Assembly (NCBI GenBank): GCA_003023195.1
Contig: PXRX01000028.1
Coordinates: forward strand, 19,520 to 83,519
DNA length: 64,000 nt
Reading direction: 5' to 3'
Source: Halobacteriales archaeon QS_8_69_26
GTDB taxonomy: Archaea; Halobacteriota; Halobacteria; Halobacteriales; SW-7-71-33
The notes below the pieces were generated by a model. That model saw only the letters and a program-made list of their open reading frames with translations. It ran no database searches and was not told the DNA's origin. Below, in pieces: positions 50,671-59,961 of the stretch. The translations under genes were made by a program, and so were the position numbers. Position 1 is the stretch's first letter, and each line of letters begins with the position of its first letter.

Positions 50671-51711
50671 TCACTCCTCGTACGCGCCGGTCCCGGGCCG
50701 CTCCTGTCCCGCCAGGTCGATCCGACCGCCCTCCCGGACGGGCCCGTCGAAGGGATCCTCGTCGAGCAACAGCGCCCCGTCCAGGTCGGCGTAGTCCAGC
50801 AGGGGAGCGAGTTGGGCCCCGGCCGCGATGGACGCCGAGGACTCGACCATACAGCCCAGCATTACCTCCAGGCCGTGGGCGCGGGCGGCCGCCACCATCC
50901 GCCGGGCCTCCCGGAGGCCGCCGCACTTCATCAGTTTCAGGTTCGCGACGTCGGCCGTCTCCGCGATCCGTGGCACGTCGTCGAGGGTGACGCAGGACTC
51001 GTCTGCGGCGATCGGAAGGGCCGACCGCTCGTAGACCAGCCGCCGCCCCTCGTCGTTCCCCGCGGGAACCGGCTGTTCGACGAACTCCACGTCCTCCCCG
51101 GCGAGGACGTCGATCAGTTCGAGGGCCTCGCGGGGCCGCCAGGCCTCGTTTGCGTCGACGCGGATCCGGGCGTCGGGTGCGGCCGAGCGGACCGCCCGGA
51201 CGATTTCGCGGTCGCGGTCGGTCCCCAGTTTGACCTTCAGAACGGAGTAGCCGGCCTCGACGGCCGCCTCGGTCTTCTCGACCATCCGCTCGGTGTCGTC
51301 GATCCCGATCGTGAACGAACTCGCCACCGCCTCGTCCGGGTCCAGCCCCCACAGCCGGTAGAGCGGTTCGTCGAGGAGTTTCCCCACCAGGTCGTGGACC
51401 GCGATGCTCACGGCGGCCCTGGCGGCCGGGTTGTCGCCCACCGTCTCCGCCATCCGGCGCTCGATCCGCTGGAGAGCGAAGGGGTCGCCGGCGTCCTCGA
51501 CGGCCGAGAGCAGGTCCGGCAGGACGGCGGCGACGGTGTCGGCGGTCTCGCCGTAGTGGCTCGCGGGCGCGGCGTTGCCGACGCCGGTGACGCCGTCGTG
51601 GGTGACCCGCACGAGGACGTTCTCGGCGGTCGTGGTGGTTCCACGGGCGATGGTGAAGGCGTCGGCCAGGGGCAACGCCACCCGTTCGAACTCCGTCTCG
51701 ATCCCCGTCAC
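50671..51711 (-). CDS. dgcA: Enolase-superfamily dipeptide/N-acetyl-D-glutamate epimerase (DgcA-like)
   Basis: This 346-residue enolase-superfamily enzyme starts at GTG 51711, with the stop of the upstream gene overlapping as GTGA. The barrel motifs are present: VLKVKLGTDRDREIVRAVR (KxK catalytic base), IRVDANEAW (Asp), FVEQPVP (Glu), IAADESC (Asp) and LKLMKCGGLREARR (Lys). It is related to L-Ala-D/L-Glu epimerases. In the recently described D-glutamate pathway the DgcA protein racemises N-acetyl-D-glutamate and acts with DgcN. The coupling to a DUF1611 gene supports that reading. Confidence 0.82.
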   Translation of the reverse strand: MTGIETEFERVALPLADAFTIARGTTTTAENVLVRVTHDGVTGVGNAAPASHYGETADTVAAVLPDLLSAVEDAGDPFALQRIERRMAETVGDNPAARAAVSIAVHDLVGKLLDEPLYRLWGLDPDEAVASSFTIGIDDTERMVEKTEAAVEAGYSVLKVKLGTDRDREIVRAVRSAAPDARIRVDANEAWRPREALELIDVLAGEDVEFVEQPVPAGNDEGRRLVYERSALPIAADESCVTLDDVPRIAETADVANLKLMKCGGLREARRMVAAARAHGLEVMLGCMVESSASIAAGAQLAPLLDYADLDGALLLDEDPFDGPVREGGRIDLAGQERPGTGAYEE

Positions 51712-52766
51712 GGGAACACCGCCTCCACGACGTCCCCGGTGCCGGACGGCTCGTCGGCCCCGAACCGGACCGGATCCGCGGCGGGGGCGTCGATGGCGTC
51801 GCCGAAGGCCGCGACCGCCTCCCGGGCCGCCTCGCCGTCGTCGATCCCCGAGGTGTTCAGCGCGCCCGCCGCGACGGTCGTCTCCCGGACCGGGGCCGCG
51901 ACCGACTCGTAGAGGTCGACGTACTCGCCGGGGTCGGGGAGCGGGAACTCCTCGTAGCCGTGGACCGCCTCCCGGCCGGCGGCGTGACAGAGCACCAGCG
52001 AGTCGGGCATCGCCCCGTGGAGGATGCCCAGGGTCACGGCGGAGTAGGCCGGGTGGACGATGGCACCCTGGCCCTCGACGACCAGGTAGTCGTGCTCCTC
52101 GGCCGCGTCGAGGACCATCCGCTCGACCGCCCCGGCGGTGAAGTCGCTCACCACCCGGTCGACGGCGACCCCCCACCCCTCGATCATGATGCCGGTCTGG
52201 CCGGTCGGGACCATCGCGGCGTCGTACCCGCGGTCGCGGGCGGTCCGGACCAGTTCCTGGGAGGCGGTCATCTTGCCCACCGAGCAGTCCGTCCCGACGG
52301 TGAGGACTACCTCCGCGTCGACGTCGCCGGCGACCCCCTCGCTGACGGTCAGGTCCTCGGGCGGGCGGCGGACGTCATGCAACTCGCAACCGTGCTCGTC
52401 GGCCAGGCGGGCGAACTCCTCGTCCTCTGCCAGGAAGTAGTGGAGACCGGCGACCACGTCGCACCCGGCCGCCAGGGCCGCCCGGACGTCCGGCCGCCAC
52501 GAGTCGTCGAACCCGCCGCCGATGGGCGCGATGCCGACGATCAACTGGTCGACGCCGCCCTCCCCGACGTCCGCCAGCAGGGAGTCCATGTCGGGGTGGA
52601 TCGGTGCGTCCTGCACGTCCGGAAGCACCTCTCGGACCCGGTCGGCCGGCCGGTCGCGGTCGAGGACGCCGACCACCTCCCGGTCGCCGTACCTGAGGAT
52701 CCCCACCGCCGTCTTGGCGCTGTCGGGGAACTTCCCGTGGGCGAGGATGGCCACGCGGTCGGTCAT
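51708..52766 (-). CDS. dgcN: DUF1611 family N-acetyltransferase (DgcN-like)
   Basis: This 352-residue protein matches DUF1611. A P-loop-like GTDCSVGKMTASQELVRTARDRG is followed by MVPTGQTGIMIEGWGVAVDRVVSDFTAGAVERMVLDA and VVEGQGAIVHPAYSAVTLGILHG. DUF1611 proteins were recently named DgcN and acetylate D-glutamate so that the partner DgcA can racemise it. The genes overlap by four bases, which suggests balanced production. ATG 52766 is used because MTDRVAILAHGKFPD opens the family. Confidence 0.82.
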   Translation of the reverse strand: MTDRVAILAHGKFPDSAKTAVGILRYGDREVVGVLDRDRPADRVREVLPDVQDAPIHPDMDSLLADVGEGGVDQLIVGIAPIGGGFDDSWRPDVRAALAAGCDVVAGLHYFLAEDEEFARLADEHGCELHDVRRPPEDLTVSEGVAGDVDAEVVLTVGTDCSVGKMTASQELVRTARDRGYDAAMVPTGQTGIMIEGWGVAVDRVVSDFTAGAVERMVLDAAEEHDYLVVEGQGAIVHPAYSAVTLGILHGAMPDSLVLCHAAGREAVHGYEEFPLPDPGEYVDLYESVAAPVRETTVAAGALNTSGIDDGEAAREAVAAFGDAIDAPAADPVRFGADEPSGTGDVVEAVFP

Positions 52767-52851
52767 GCCCGCCACAACGCCGACCCGGGTGGTAAGCCCT
52801 TCGCCCCCGGTCAGTGCCGGGGGGGACACACCCCCGACCGGTAGGGGGGAG

Positions 52852-53676
52852 TCACCCCTCCACGCGGATCACGGGGGCGTCCAGCACCTCGGCGGCGGTT
52901 TCGGCGTCGGAGAACCGACCGCAGGCCAGCACCGCCGGGACCTCGGGATCCCCCACCCGGAAGACCGCCAGCGCGGCGGTGACCGGGTCCCCCTCGAAGG
53001 ATCCGGGGTTCGCGCCGGCGCGCCCGTCGCCGGGGACGGCCGCGACGGCGTCCCGGAACTCGTCCCACAGGACGGCCGCGAGGTGGGCACGCGCCTCGCG
53101 TTCGAGGTTGCCCAGCCGGTCCTCCAGGCGGAGCCGTCGCTCGCGCAGGTCGCGCTGGCAGCGGGCGCGCTCCCGGGTCCGGTCGAGCAGTTGCTCGGCG
53201 GCCAGCCGCTCGGTCCGGGTCTCCGCCAGGTCGCCGGCGGCCGCCGAGAGCCGTTCGCGGGCGTCCCCGGCGTCCAGCCCCGCGGCCTCCCTGGCGCGCA
53301 CCCGGCCGCGGAGTTCCGCGACCCGTTCGCTCAGTTCCGCCTCGCGGTCGCCGGCCTCGGCCGCCCGGCGGCGGGCCCGCTCCGCGTCGACCGGCTCCGG
53401 GTCGACCCCCGACAGTTCCGCCTCGACCCGGCGTATCTCGTCGTCCTGCGGGGCCTCGAGTCCCCGGGACCTGGCGGCGGCGGCCAGGGCGGACCGCACC
53501 GACACGGACAGGCCGGGCTCGACCGGGTTGAGTCGGTCGTGGAGCGGACCTGGTTCTGGGAGGTCGATCCGCCCGCCCGACCAGGGGACCTCGTCCTCGC
53601 CCTCGACGGCGTCGACGACGGCGGCCGGGTCGGCGTCGGGCAGGTCGACGGCCACCCGCTCGTCCCCGACGTTCAT
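52852..53676 (-). CDS. Conserved haloarchaeal coiled-coil protein (DUF7856-like)
   Basis: This 274-residue protein has a short N-terminal domain (MNVGDERVAVDLPDADPAAVVDA) and a long Arg/Glu/Ala-rich coiled coil (about residues 90-210). A C-terminal domain follows, with AHLAAVLWDEFRDAVAAVPGD and AVFRVGDPEVPAVLACGRFSDAETAAEVL. Function unknown. It overlaps the upstream gene by four bases (ATGA), so the pair is coupled. The DUF number is from memory. Confidence 0.65.
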   Translation of the reverse strand: MNVGDERVAVDLPDADPAAVVDAVEGEDEVPWSGGRIDLPEPGPLHDRLNPVEPGLSVSVRSALAAAARSRGLEAPQDDEIRRVEAELSGVDPEPVDAERARRRAAEAGDREAELSERVAELRGRVRAREAAGLDAGDARERLSAAAGDLAETRTERLAAEQLLDRTRERARCQRDLRERRLRLEDRLGNLEREARAHLAAVLWDEFRDAVAAVPGDGRAGANPGSFEGDPVTAALAVFRVGDPEVPAVLACGRFSDAETAAEVLDAPVIRVEG

Positions 53677-54050
53677 ATCGACTCGGCCCGCATCGAGTCG
53701 GGATCCGGGTGGTCGGTCCCGGACGCGAATTTGGCGTAGGGGGTGTTGTCGTGGGCCTCCTCCTCGTAGGCCCGGGCCGCCTCCCGGACGGACTCCGGCG
53801 TGTCCCGGTACTCGTTGAGCGGTTCGGTTCGCTCGACCTGGACGTCCTCGCCGTGGCGCTCCCGCATGCGCAACGCGAGGAACGCGCCGAACTCGGTCGC
53901 CTCGAACAGCGCGGCGCGCCCGAACCGGCGCACCACCGTGTCCCCGTGGGCCGAGCAGACGTTCCGGAGCGTCTGGCGCGCGGTCCGCGAGTAGGTAACG
54001 ACCAGTAGCACGTGGCGATCCGTGATCGGGCTAAAATTAAACCTGTTCAT
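53673..54050 (-). CDS. Conserved haloarchaeal protein (DUF7855-like)
   Basis: This 125-residue acidic protein opens with MNRFNFSPITDRHVLLVVTYSRTARQTLRNVCSAHG and continues through VVRRFGRAALFEATEFGAFLALRMRERHG. No known domain was recognised. It is translationally coupled to the downstream gene (ATGA overlap) and lies 73 bp downstream of the DUF7854-like gene on the same strand. Confidence 0.65.
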   Translation of the reverse strand: MNRFNFSPITDRHVLLVVTYSRTARQTLRNVCSAHGDTVVRRFGRAALFEATEFGAFLALRMRERHGEDVQVERTEPLNEYRDTPESVREAARAYEEEAHDNTPYAKFASGTDHPDPDSMRAESI

Positions 54051-54122
54051 TTCAGTGAACTGACGGCGATCCGACCCTCGACCAGAACGTTCCGGAGGCC
54101 ACGCGCCACCGAGGCCAGGGGA

Positions 54123-54401
54123 TCACTCCGGCCGGTCGGCCGGCGAGACGCGCTCGACGGACCCGGAGACGTCGGCCAGGTCCTCCGCGCGGTCGCGGGC
54201 CGCACCGGGGGAGTCGGCCACCACGACCACCGTCCGGTCGTCCCCGACGCGGTAGGCCGCCTTCGACCCGGCGTCGAACTCCGTGGCGTAGGTCCGCAAC
54301 ACCGCCTGCACCCGGCGCTCTAGCTCCTCGTAGGGGATCTCGCCGGCCTCGAACTCCCCGAGGGCGTCCTCGACGTTGCGGAGCGCGGAGATTCGGTCCA
54401 T
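54123..54401 (-). CDS. Small conserved haloarchaeal protein (DUF7854-like)
   Basis: This 92-residue protein starts at ATG 54401, overlapping the MCM stop codon by one base (ATGA). It reads MDRISALRNVEDALGEFEAG, then YEELERRVQAVLRTYATEF and TVVVVADSPGAARDRAEDL. Coupling to MCM suggests co-expression with the replicative helicase. Function unknown. Confidence 0.65.
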   Translation of the reverse strand: MDRISALRNVEDALGEFEAGEIPYEELERRVQAVLRTYATEFDAGSKAAYRVGDDRTVVVVADSPGAARDRAEDLADVSGSVERVSPADRPE

Positions 54402-57400
54402 CAGACGACCCGGTAGTGATCCGTCTGGGTCTCGTATATCTCGCCCTTCTCCTTGAGCTTCGTTATCTCGTGGTCGACCTGGTCGGCGTCGATGCCGTGT
54501 TCCTCGGCGCGGTCCGTGATGACCTCCTTGGGGGCACCATCCTCGTACTCGTCGGCCAGTTCCTCGATGAGCGTCTTGATGTTCTTGATCCGGTCGCGCT
54601 GGGACTTTGGCGTGCTCGTCTCGACGAAGTCGGCGTCGAACTCCCCGCTCTCGGGGTCGACCCCCACCTTCTCCAGCGAGGACTGGACGATGTCGATCAC
54701 CCGGTCGGCGTCCTCCTGCGTGACCTCGTCCGAGAGGCGGATCCGGGCGCTGGCCTCCGCCAGGCGGATCACCGCCTCCAGTTTCCGGGCGGTGATGGGG
54801 ACGGGGGCGTCCTCGTCGGTCCCCTTCGCCCGGAGGTCCGTGTAGAACTCCTCGATGGTGGAGCGGGCCTCGTCGGTCATCCGGGGGTGGCAGTTCTGCT
54901 TGGCGTAGGCGACGTACTTGCGGAACAGGTCCGGTTCGATGACCGGGTCGACCTCCTCCTGGATCGACTCTACCTCCTCCCGGGTGACGTCCGGCGAGGT
55001 CATCTCCTGGTGCTGGGTGTTGAGTTCGCCCGCGTAGTTCGTCGTGAGGATGTGGTCCGCTAGCCGACGGTCCTTCTCCTCGTCCGGCTGGTCGGTCACC
55101 GTGAAGATGAGGTCGAACCGGGAGATGAGTGCGGGCTCCAAGTCTATCTGTTCCCCGATAGATTCGAACTGATCGAATCTTCCGTACTTGGGGTTCGCGG
55201 CCGCGAGCAACGCACACCTGGACTTCAGGGTGGCGTTGATCCCGGCCTTGCTGATGCTGATGGAGTTGTGCAGTGCGACGCCCTGGCTGACGAAGGTGTT
55301 CGTCGGTTCGACCGTCACGTCGTAGACCCACTCGGTCGCGTACTCGCCCTCGTTGGGGACGCGTTCGACGTCGGTCACCCGGTAGTACCGGAGGGTCAGG
55401 CGTTCCTCCAGGGCGTCGATCCGTTCCTCGGCCGTCGAGAGGGCGGTTTCGACGGCCGTCCGCGCCTTCGCGGCCATCTCGCGTCGCTGCTCCCGGTCGT
55501 AGCCGCCGTCCTCGGCGTAGTGAACCGCACTCGTCGTCTCGCCGTCCAGCCGGTCGGCGAGTTCTCGCCCGGACCACCCGGCGGCGGAACGCACCTCCGC
55601 GAGCGTCCCGGCGTCGGCGAGGGCCGTCCGGACGGCCCTGATCCGGTCGCGCAACCGCCGGACGTGCGACCGCACCGTCCCCACCTGGACGCCGTACCCC
55701 TCGTCCAGCGCCGGTCGGAACTCGCCGGTCAGTCGGAGACCGAGGAGCGTCCGGAGCTCCCGTATCTCTCGGGCGGCACTCGTCGGGAGCACGTCGTGGT
55801 GCCGTGGTGTATCATTGCTCCGCTCGACGAACGCCCGCGCCGTCTCGTATCGCTCGTCGGCCGACTCGACGACCCGGTCGACGAACCGCTCGGTCGAGTC
55901 CCCCATGACGTAGACCTTCCAGGAGTCCTCGGCCGAGTCGTGGTGGATCCGGGACGCGACGCCGACCTTCGACAGCGCGTCGGCGTAGTCGTGGGCCAGC
56001 CCCTCGGAGGCCGTCGAGAACGACGTCGCTTCGCTCTCGACTCCACCGTCGCCCGCGAACGCCCCGACGAGGAACCGCCGGACGTGTTCCTCCGAGGCAC
56101 CCAGGACCCGCGCCGGGATCCGCTTGTCCCGGGCGGTGTGCATCACTTCGGGGACGTTCTCCTCGAACCAGCGGTAGAGCTTGGTCGAGATCCACCGCTT
56201 CGTGACGGTGCCCGCGGCGTTGGTCGTGTCCGTACTCTCCATCCCGAAGACCTCGGTCATCAGCCGGTCCATCCGCGCCAGCAGCCGCTCGTCCCGGTTC
56301 GAGAACCCGATCTCGTGTGCGGATCCGGCGTAGCTGTGCCCCTCGGCGACGAGGAACCCGAGCAGTTCCGCGAGGTCGCCCGTCAACTCCCCGGGCAGGT
56401 CGACGTCCTTCTCCTTCCCCCGGTGGGGTTCGTCGTCGAGTTCGACCGGGGCCGCGGAGTTCGGGAGCTGCCGCGGTGCAGGGACGAACGTCCCCTCCTC
56501 GACGTCGCGGGCGTCGACGGTCCCCACTTCCCCATCGTCGTCGACGAACATCGGGTGCTCGGGAGTCACCAGCACGTCGCGGCCGTTGGAGAAGGTCACC
56601 CGGACGAACTCTTCCGGTGCCTCGTGTCGGCTCACCCGGTCGACCGGGAGCTTCGTCGTCTCGTTCGTCTCGAAGTCGACCGAGTGTACCCGGACGTCGT
56701 CGACCGGAAGGATCTCGCAGTCGACGCCATCGACCACCGCCTCGCGCCGGTCCGTCATTCGCTCGTCGACGAAGTCGCCGATTTCCTCACGGCGCCCGTC
56801 GGCCAGCAACACCTCCGTTTCCGGGTGGTAGGACTGCTGTTCGAGCGCCTCGTGCATGGCCGACCGGTCGTCCGAAGTCATCTTATCGATCTCGTCAATG
56901 GCGGCGATCCCCCGGTCCGCCAGGACCAGGGCGCCGGCCTCCAGGGACCACTGCTGACCCTCGCCGAAGTCGTCCCGGACCGCCGCGGCAGTGAGGCCGG
57001 CCGCCGAACTGCCCTTCCCCGAGGTGTAGACTGACCGGGGAGAGATCTGCCTGATGTACTGCAGGAGCTGGGAGTTGTGGGAGACGACCGCGTTCGTGAG
57101 GTAGTTGTGGGTCCCCTCGACTTCGAGGTCGTAGACCCACTCGTAGTCGGGATCGACCGCCTCTACCGCTTCGATCCGCTCCCAGCCGATCTCTGCCTCG
57201 GCCGACTGGCGAAGCGCCTCGACCTCCTCGCGTGCCTCCAACGCGTCGTCGATGTGGTCCGGGATAGTTTTGCGGGCCGCGACCACGGTTCCACCGTCGG
57301 GGACAGTTTCGCCACGGCCGTAGTGGCTGATCGCAGTCTGCGAGAGTCCGAGGGCCCGTGCCAGTTCGCGTTGAGAGAGGTCCAGTTTTCGCCTCGCGGT

Positions 57401-59650
57401 CTCGACGGCGTCCCAGTCGCCGTTCGCGACGGATTCCCGCAACTCCTCGAACCGATCCAGTCGTTCCTCGAAGGCACCGAGAACCGACTGCAGGCTGTCC
57501 CGACCCGGATTCCTGTCCCCAGCCTCGTAGTGACGGTACGTCCCTCCCGGGATCCCACACTCCTCCAGGGAGAGGCCGAGCCTCGCCCGGATCCGTCCGA
57601 GTTCGTTACCCAGATCCGGAACGACATCGGTATTCGTGTTCGTCCCGTCGTCGGTGAACTCGTTCGCGGCCTCCGTCTTCCGGTCGGTAACGAACCCGAC
57701 AGCGTCGACGTACTCCACGAACGCGTTCCCGCTGATCCGGAGGCGGTAGCTACCGTTCTCTCGTTCCCGGATCCGACAGGTGATCCCCAGCGAGAGCAAC
57801 AGGCTCCGGACGTCCTCCAGCAGTTGGCGACTCATCGAAGCGACCGAAATTTCGCGCTCTGTCGCCGAAACGTGTCCGTCGCTGTCGACGTACGCCCGGA
57901 GGAACTCCGCTTTGATTTCGGGGCTCGCACGCATCATCGCCTCGGGCACCCGCTGGTCCTCGGAAGTTCCAAGCAGGGCGGGTTCGAGGGATTCGAGGAA
58001 CGTCACGAACTCCACGGACGAACAGTAGACCTCACGGGCCGTCTTCCCCTCGTGGGGGGCTCGTTCCGTCGTGTTCAGTCCGAGACGGTCGAACGCGTCG
58101 GCGATGTCGTCGAGTATTTCGCGGTCTTCGTTGGTGATCCACACCATCCCCGTGTTGTCCGACCGGTGCTGGACGTAGCCCTCCGCGACCACGTACCCCA
58201 ACAGGCGGGCGAGCGACGGCGTCCACTTCCCGGGGAGATCCAGTCGAACCGCGTCGTTCGCCCGTGATTCCCGGTACTCGACGTCGAGGTCGTCCACTCC
58301 CTCCGAGGGGACTTCGCGTGGGGCCGCAACGAAGTCTCCCTCCCCGAGTTCGTCGGCCTGGACCGCTTCGAACCCTCCACCAGACTGGACGAACAGCGGG
58401 TGGGAGGGAGTCACCTCCAGTTCCTTCCCGGTCGCGGTCCGGATCCGGTACATCCGGTCGGGAGCCTCGCGTTTCCAGACCTTCGTGGCTCGCCGCTCCA
58501 CCATCGATCCGTCGGACGCCATCGACGGGACCGGAAAGTCGACGGCCTCGTACACGCCGTCGTCGACGGGTACGGGGTCCACCAGGTGGTCCTCGACCAC
58601 GTCCCGGATCGGGCGCGTCACGCCGTTTGCGAGCGTCACGGACGTCTCGCCGCGGACGCACTTCCCCGTACCGGGGTCCCCGATGAGGAGGATGTGGAGG
58701 TCACCCCGGATCCGCGACCCGTCGGGGAGTTCCTTGGTGACGCCGGAGAACAACTGGAGGGCCATCGCGAGTTTCTCCTCCTCGTACCCGTAGATGGAGG
58801 GTGCGATGGAGTCGACCACCCGGTCGTAGAGGTCCTCGGCCATCGAGAGTTCGACGATCTCCTGCTTGTCGGCCTCGGTGATCTCCATGTCCTCGAACTC
58901 CTCCTCGTCGATCTCGACCGTGACTCCGTCCATGTACATCTCGAAGACGGGGGACTGGTCGGCGCCGCCGGACTGGTCGAGTCGGAGGATCCCGGTGACG
59001 GTGACGTGGTCGCCGGGGGCGACCTCGCCGGTGAGGTCGTCTTCGATTCGGACGTCGATCGACCGGGGGGTCTCCCCGCCCCGGAGGCCCTCGGGGGACT
59101 CCTGGACGCGGAGTTGCTGGGAGTCGACGAACTCGGACTGGTCGACGTTCAACTGGAACGGGCCCTGGCGTTCACAGCCCTGGCACTCGTGGGGTTCCTC
59201 GTACTCGGTGCTGGACTGCTCGATGGGGGTCAGCGAGCCACACCGCTGGCACTCGAAGGCGGCGTGCTGGAGCTTCGGGCGCACGTCGGTCGCCTTCCGG
59301 ACGAGCCCCTGGACGGCGACCAGTCGCCCGACGTGGCGCGAGCGCAGGTCGCGGATCTCGGTGGTCTCGGGGAGGTTGCGCACCCGGACGTGGGCACCCC
59401 CGAGCTTCACGTCCACGGGCAGGTCGTAGAGGCGAAGCGCCTCCTCGGCGTGCTGGCGGAGCTGTCCCGGCTGGGCGAGGTAGTCGTCGGCCAGGTCGGC
59501 GTCGAACCGGTAGAGGTCGTTCCAGTCGACGTACAGCGACCGCTGGTCCGTCGGGAAACCGCGGGCGAGCTCGCCGATCTCGTCCCTGTAGTAGTCCCGG
59601 TAGAACTGCTCGAACTTCTCGACGAGTTCGGTGTTCGCCGCTTGGGCCAT
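54401..59650 (-). CDS. mcm: Replicative DNA helicase MCM interrupted by two inteins
   Basis: The 1749-residue precursor gives a 697-residue MCM after removal of two inteins. The N-terminal domain has a zinc ribbon (C134/C137...C156/C159). Walker A GDPGTGK (324-330) is split by intein 1 (residues 331-859), which begins with Cys and ends HN before Ser. Walker B AAIDEIDKM follows, and intein 2 (residues 940-1462) interrupts after HEALEQQ, begins with Ser and ends HN before Ser. The C-terminal extein, SISISKAGINATLKSR through DHYRVV, includes a sensor/arginine-finger region and a winged-helix domain. MCM unwinds DNA at the fork. Confidence 0.96.
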   Translation of the reverse strand: MAQAANTELVEKFEQFYRDYYRDEIGELARGFPTDQRSLYVDWNDLYRFDADLADDYLAQPGQLRQHAEEALRLYDLPVDVKLGGAHVRVRNLPETTEIRDLRSRHVGRLVAVQGLVRKATDVRPKLQHAAFECQRCGSLTPIEQSSTEYEEPHECQGCERQGPFQLNVDQSEFVDSQQLRVQESPEGLRGGETPRSIDVRIEDDLTGEVAPGDHVTVTGILRLDQSGGADQSPVFEMYMDGVTVEIDEEEFEDMEITEADKQEIVELSMAEDLYDRVVDSIAPSIYGYEEEKLAMALQLFSGVTKELPDGSRIRGDLHILLIGDPGTGKCVRGETSVTLANGVTRPIRDVVEDHLVDPVPVDDGVYEAVDFPVPSMASDGSMVERRATKVWKREAPDRMYRIRTATGKELEVTPSHPLFVQSGGGFEAVQADELGEGDFVAAPREVPSEGVDDLDVEYRESRANDAVRLDLPGKWTPSLARLLGYVVAEGYVQHRSDNTGMVWITNEDREILDDIADAFDRLGLNTTERAPHEGKTAREVYCSSVEFVTFLESLEPALLGTSEDQRVPEAMMRASPEIKAEFLRAYVDSDGHVSATEREISVASMSRQLLEDVRSLLLSLGITCRIRERENGSYRLRISGNAFVEYVDAVGFVTDRKTEAANEFTDDGTNTNTDVVPDLGNELGRIRARLGLSLEECGIPGGTYRHYEAGDRNPGRDSLQSVLGAFEERLDRFEELRESVANGDWDAVETARRKLDLSQRELARALGLSQTAISHYGRGETVPDGGTVVAARKTIPDHIDDALEAREEVEALRQSAEAEIGWERIEAVEAVDPDYEWVYDLEVEGTHNYLTNAVVSHNSQLLQYIRQISPRSVYTSGKGSSAAGLTAAAVRDDFGEGQQWSLEAGALVLADRGIAAIDEIDKMTSDDRSAMHEALEQQSYHPETEVLLADGRREEIGDFVDERMTDRREAVVDGVDCEILPVDDVRVHSVDFETNETTKLPVDRVSRHEAPEEFVRVTFSNGRDVLVTPEHPMFVDDDGEVGTVDARDVEEGTFVPAPRQLPNSAAPVELDDEPHRGKEKDVDLPGELTGDLAELLGFLVAEGHSYAGSAHEIGFSNRDERLLARMDRLMTEVFGMESTDTTNAAGTVTKRWISTKLYRWFEENVPEVMHTARDKRIPARVLGASEEHVRRFLVGAFAGDGGVESEATSFSTASEGLAHDYADALSKVGVASRIHHDSAEDSWKVYVMGDSTERFVDRVVESADERYETARAFVERSNDTPRHHDVLPTSAAREIRELRTLLGLRLTGEFRPALDEGYGVQVGTVRSHVRRLRDRIRAVRTALADAGTLAEVRSAAGWSGRELADRLDGETTSAVHYAEDGGYDREQRREMAAKARTAVETALSTAEERIDALEERLTLRYYRVTDVERVPNEGEYATEWVYDVTVEPTNTFVSQGVALHNSISISKAGINATLKSRCALLAAANPKYGRFDQFESIGEQIDLEPALISRFDLIFTVTDQPDEEKDRRLADHILTTNYAGELNTQHQEMTSPDVTREEVESIQEEVDPVIEPDLFRKYVAYAKQNCHPRMTDEARSTIEEFYTDLRAKGTDEDAPVPITARKLEAVIRLAEASARIRLSDEVTQEDADRVIDIVQSSLEKVGVDPESGEFDADFVETSTPKSQRDRIKNIKTLIEELADEYEDGAPKEVITDRAEEHGIDADQVDHEITKLKEKGEIYETQTDHYRVV
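55265..56833 (-). other. MCM intein 2 (LAGLIDADG homing-endonuclease intein)
   Basis: This 523-residue intein splits the helix after ALEQQ. The first residue is Ser (YHPETEVLLADGRRE follows) and the last is Asn (NTFVSQGVALHN), with Ser at +1. The LAGLIDADG repeats are LAELLGFLVAEGHSYAGS and RFLVGAFAGDGGVES. A helix-turn-helix segment (GWSGRELADRLDGETTSAVHYAEDGG) lies near the C-terminus. The splicing block B His is in VTPEHPMFV. Confidence 0.9.
57074..58660 (-). other. MCM intein 1 (LAGLIDADG homing-endonuclease intein at Walker A)
   Basis: This 529-residue intein sits inside the Walker A loop between GDPGTGK and SQLLQYI. It begins CVRGETSVTLANGVTRP and ends HNYLTNAVVSHN. The LAGLIDADG repeats are ARLLGYVVAEGYVQH and AEFLRAYVDSDGHVS. 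Two helix-turn-helix-like segments follow (SLEECGIPGGTYRHYEAGDRN and LSQRELARALGLSQTAISHYGRGE), an unusual DNA-binding add-on. The block B His is in VTPSHPLFV. Confidence 0.92.
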
Positions 59651-59739
59651 TCACACGTCTTTCGCGCCCCCTCGCCTTTCAACCTTCGCAAACCCCGGTG
59701 AAAGTGGTCCGGGGGACGGTCCGGACGCCCGCGGACCCG

Positions 59740-59961
59740 TCAGGTGACGCTGTACCCGATGGTGACCTCGGACGCGGACCGGACGTCGACCGCCAGGTTG
59801 ACGAACCCGCTTCCCTGGCGGTTCTCGAAGGCGTAGCCGGTATTCGTACCGTTTTCCAGTTCGACGTAGACGCGGTATTCCACTGGTTCGGCCGGGACGG
59901 GGAACACCTCCGGGAACTCCTCCCGGCTCCCCGCCGGCAGTTGCACCTCCCGCTGGAACAT
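59740..59961 (-). CDS. Small hypothetical protein (73 aa)
   Basis: The predicted protein is MFQREVQLPAGSREEFPEVF followed by a beta-rich C-terminal part (YRVYVELENGTNTGYAFENR, VRSASEVTIGYSVT). It resembles the C-terminal domain of haloarchaeal lipoproteins but lacks a signal peptide. It could be a truncated remnant. It lies upstream of MCM on the same strand. Confidence 0.5.
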   Translation of the reverse strand: MFQREVQLPAGSREEFPEVFPVPAEPVEYRVYVELENGTNTGYAFENRQGSGFVNLAVDVRSASEVTIGYSVT

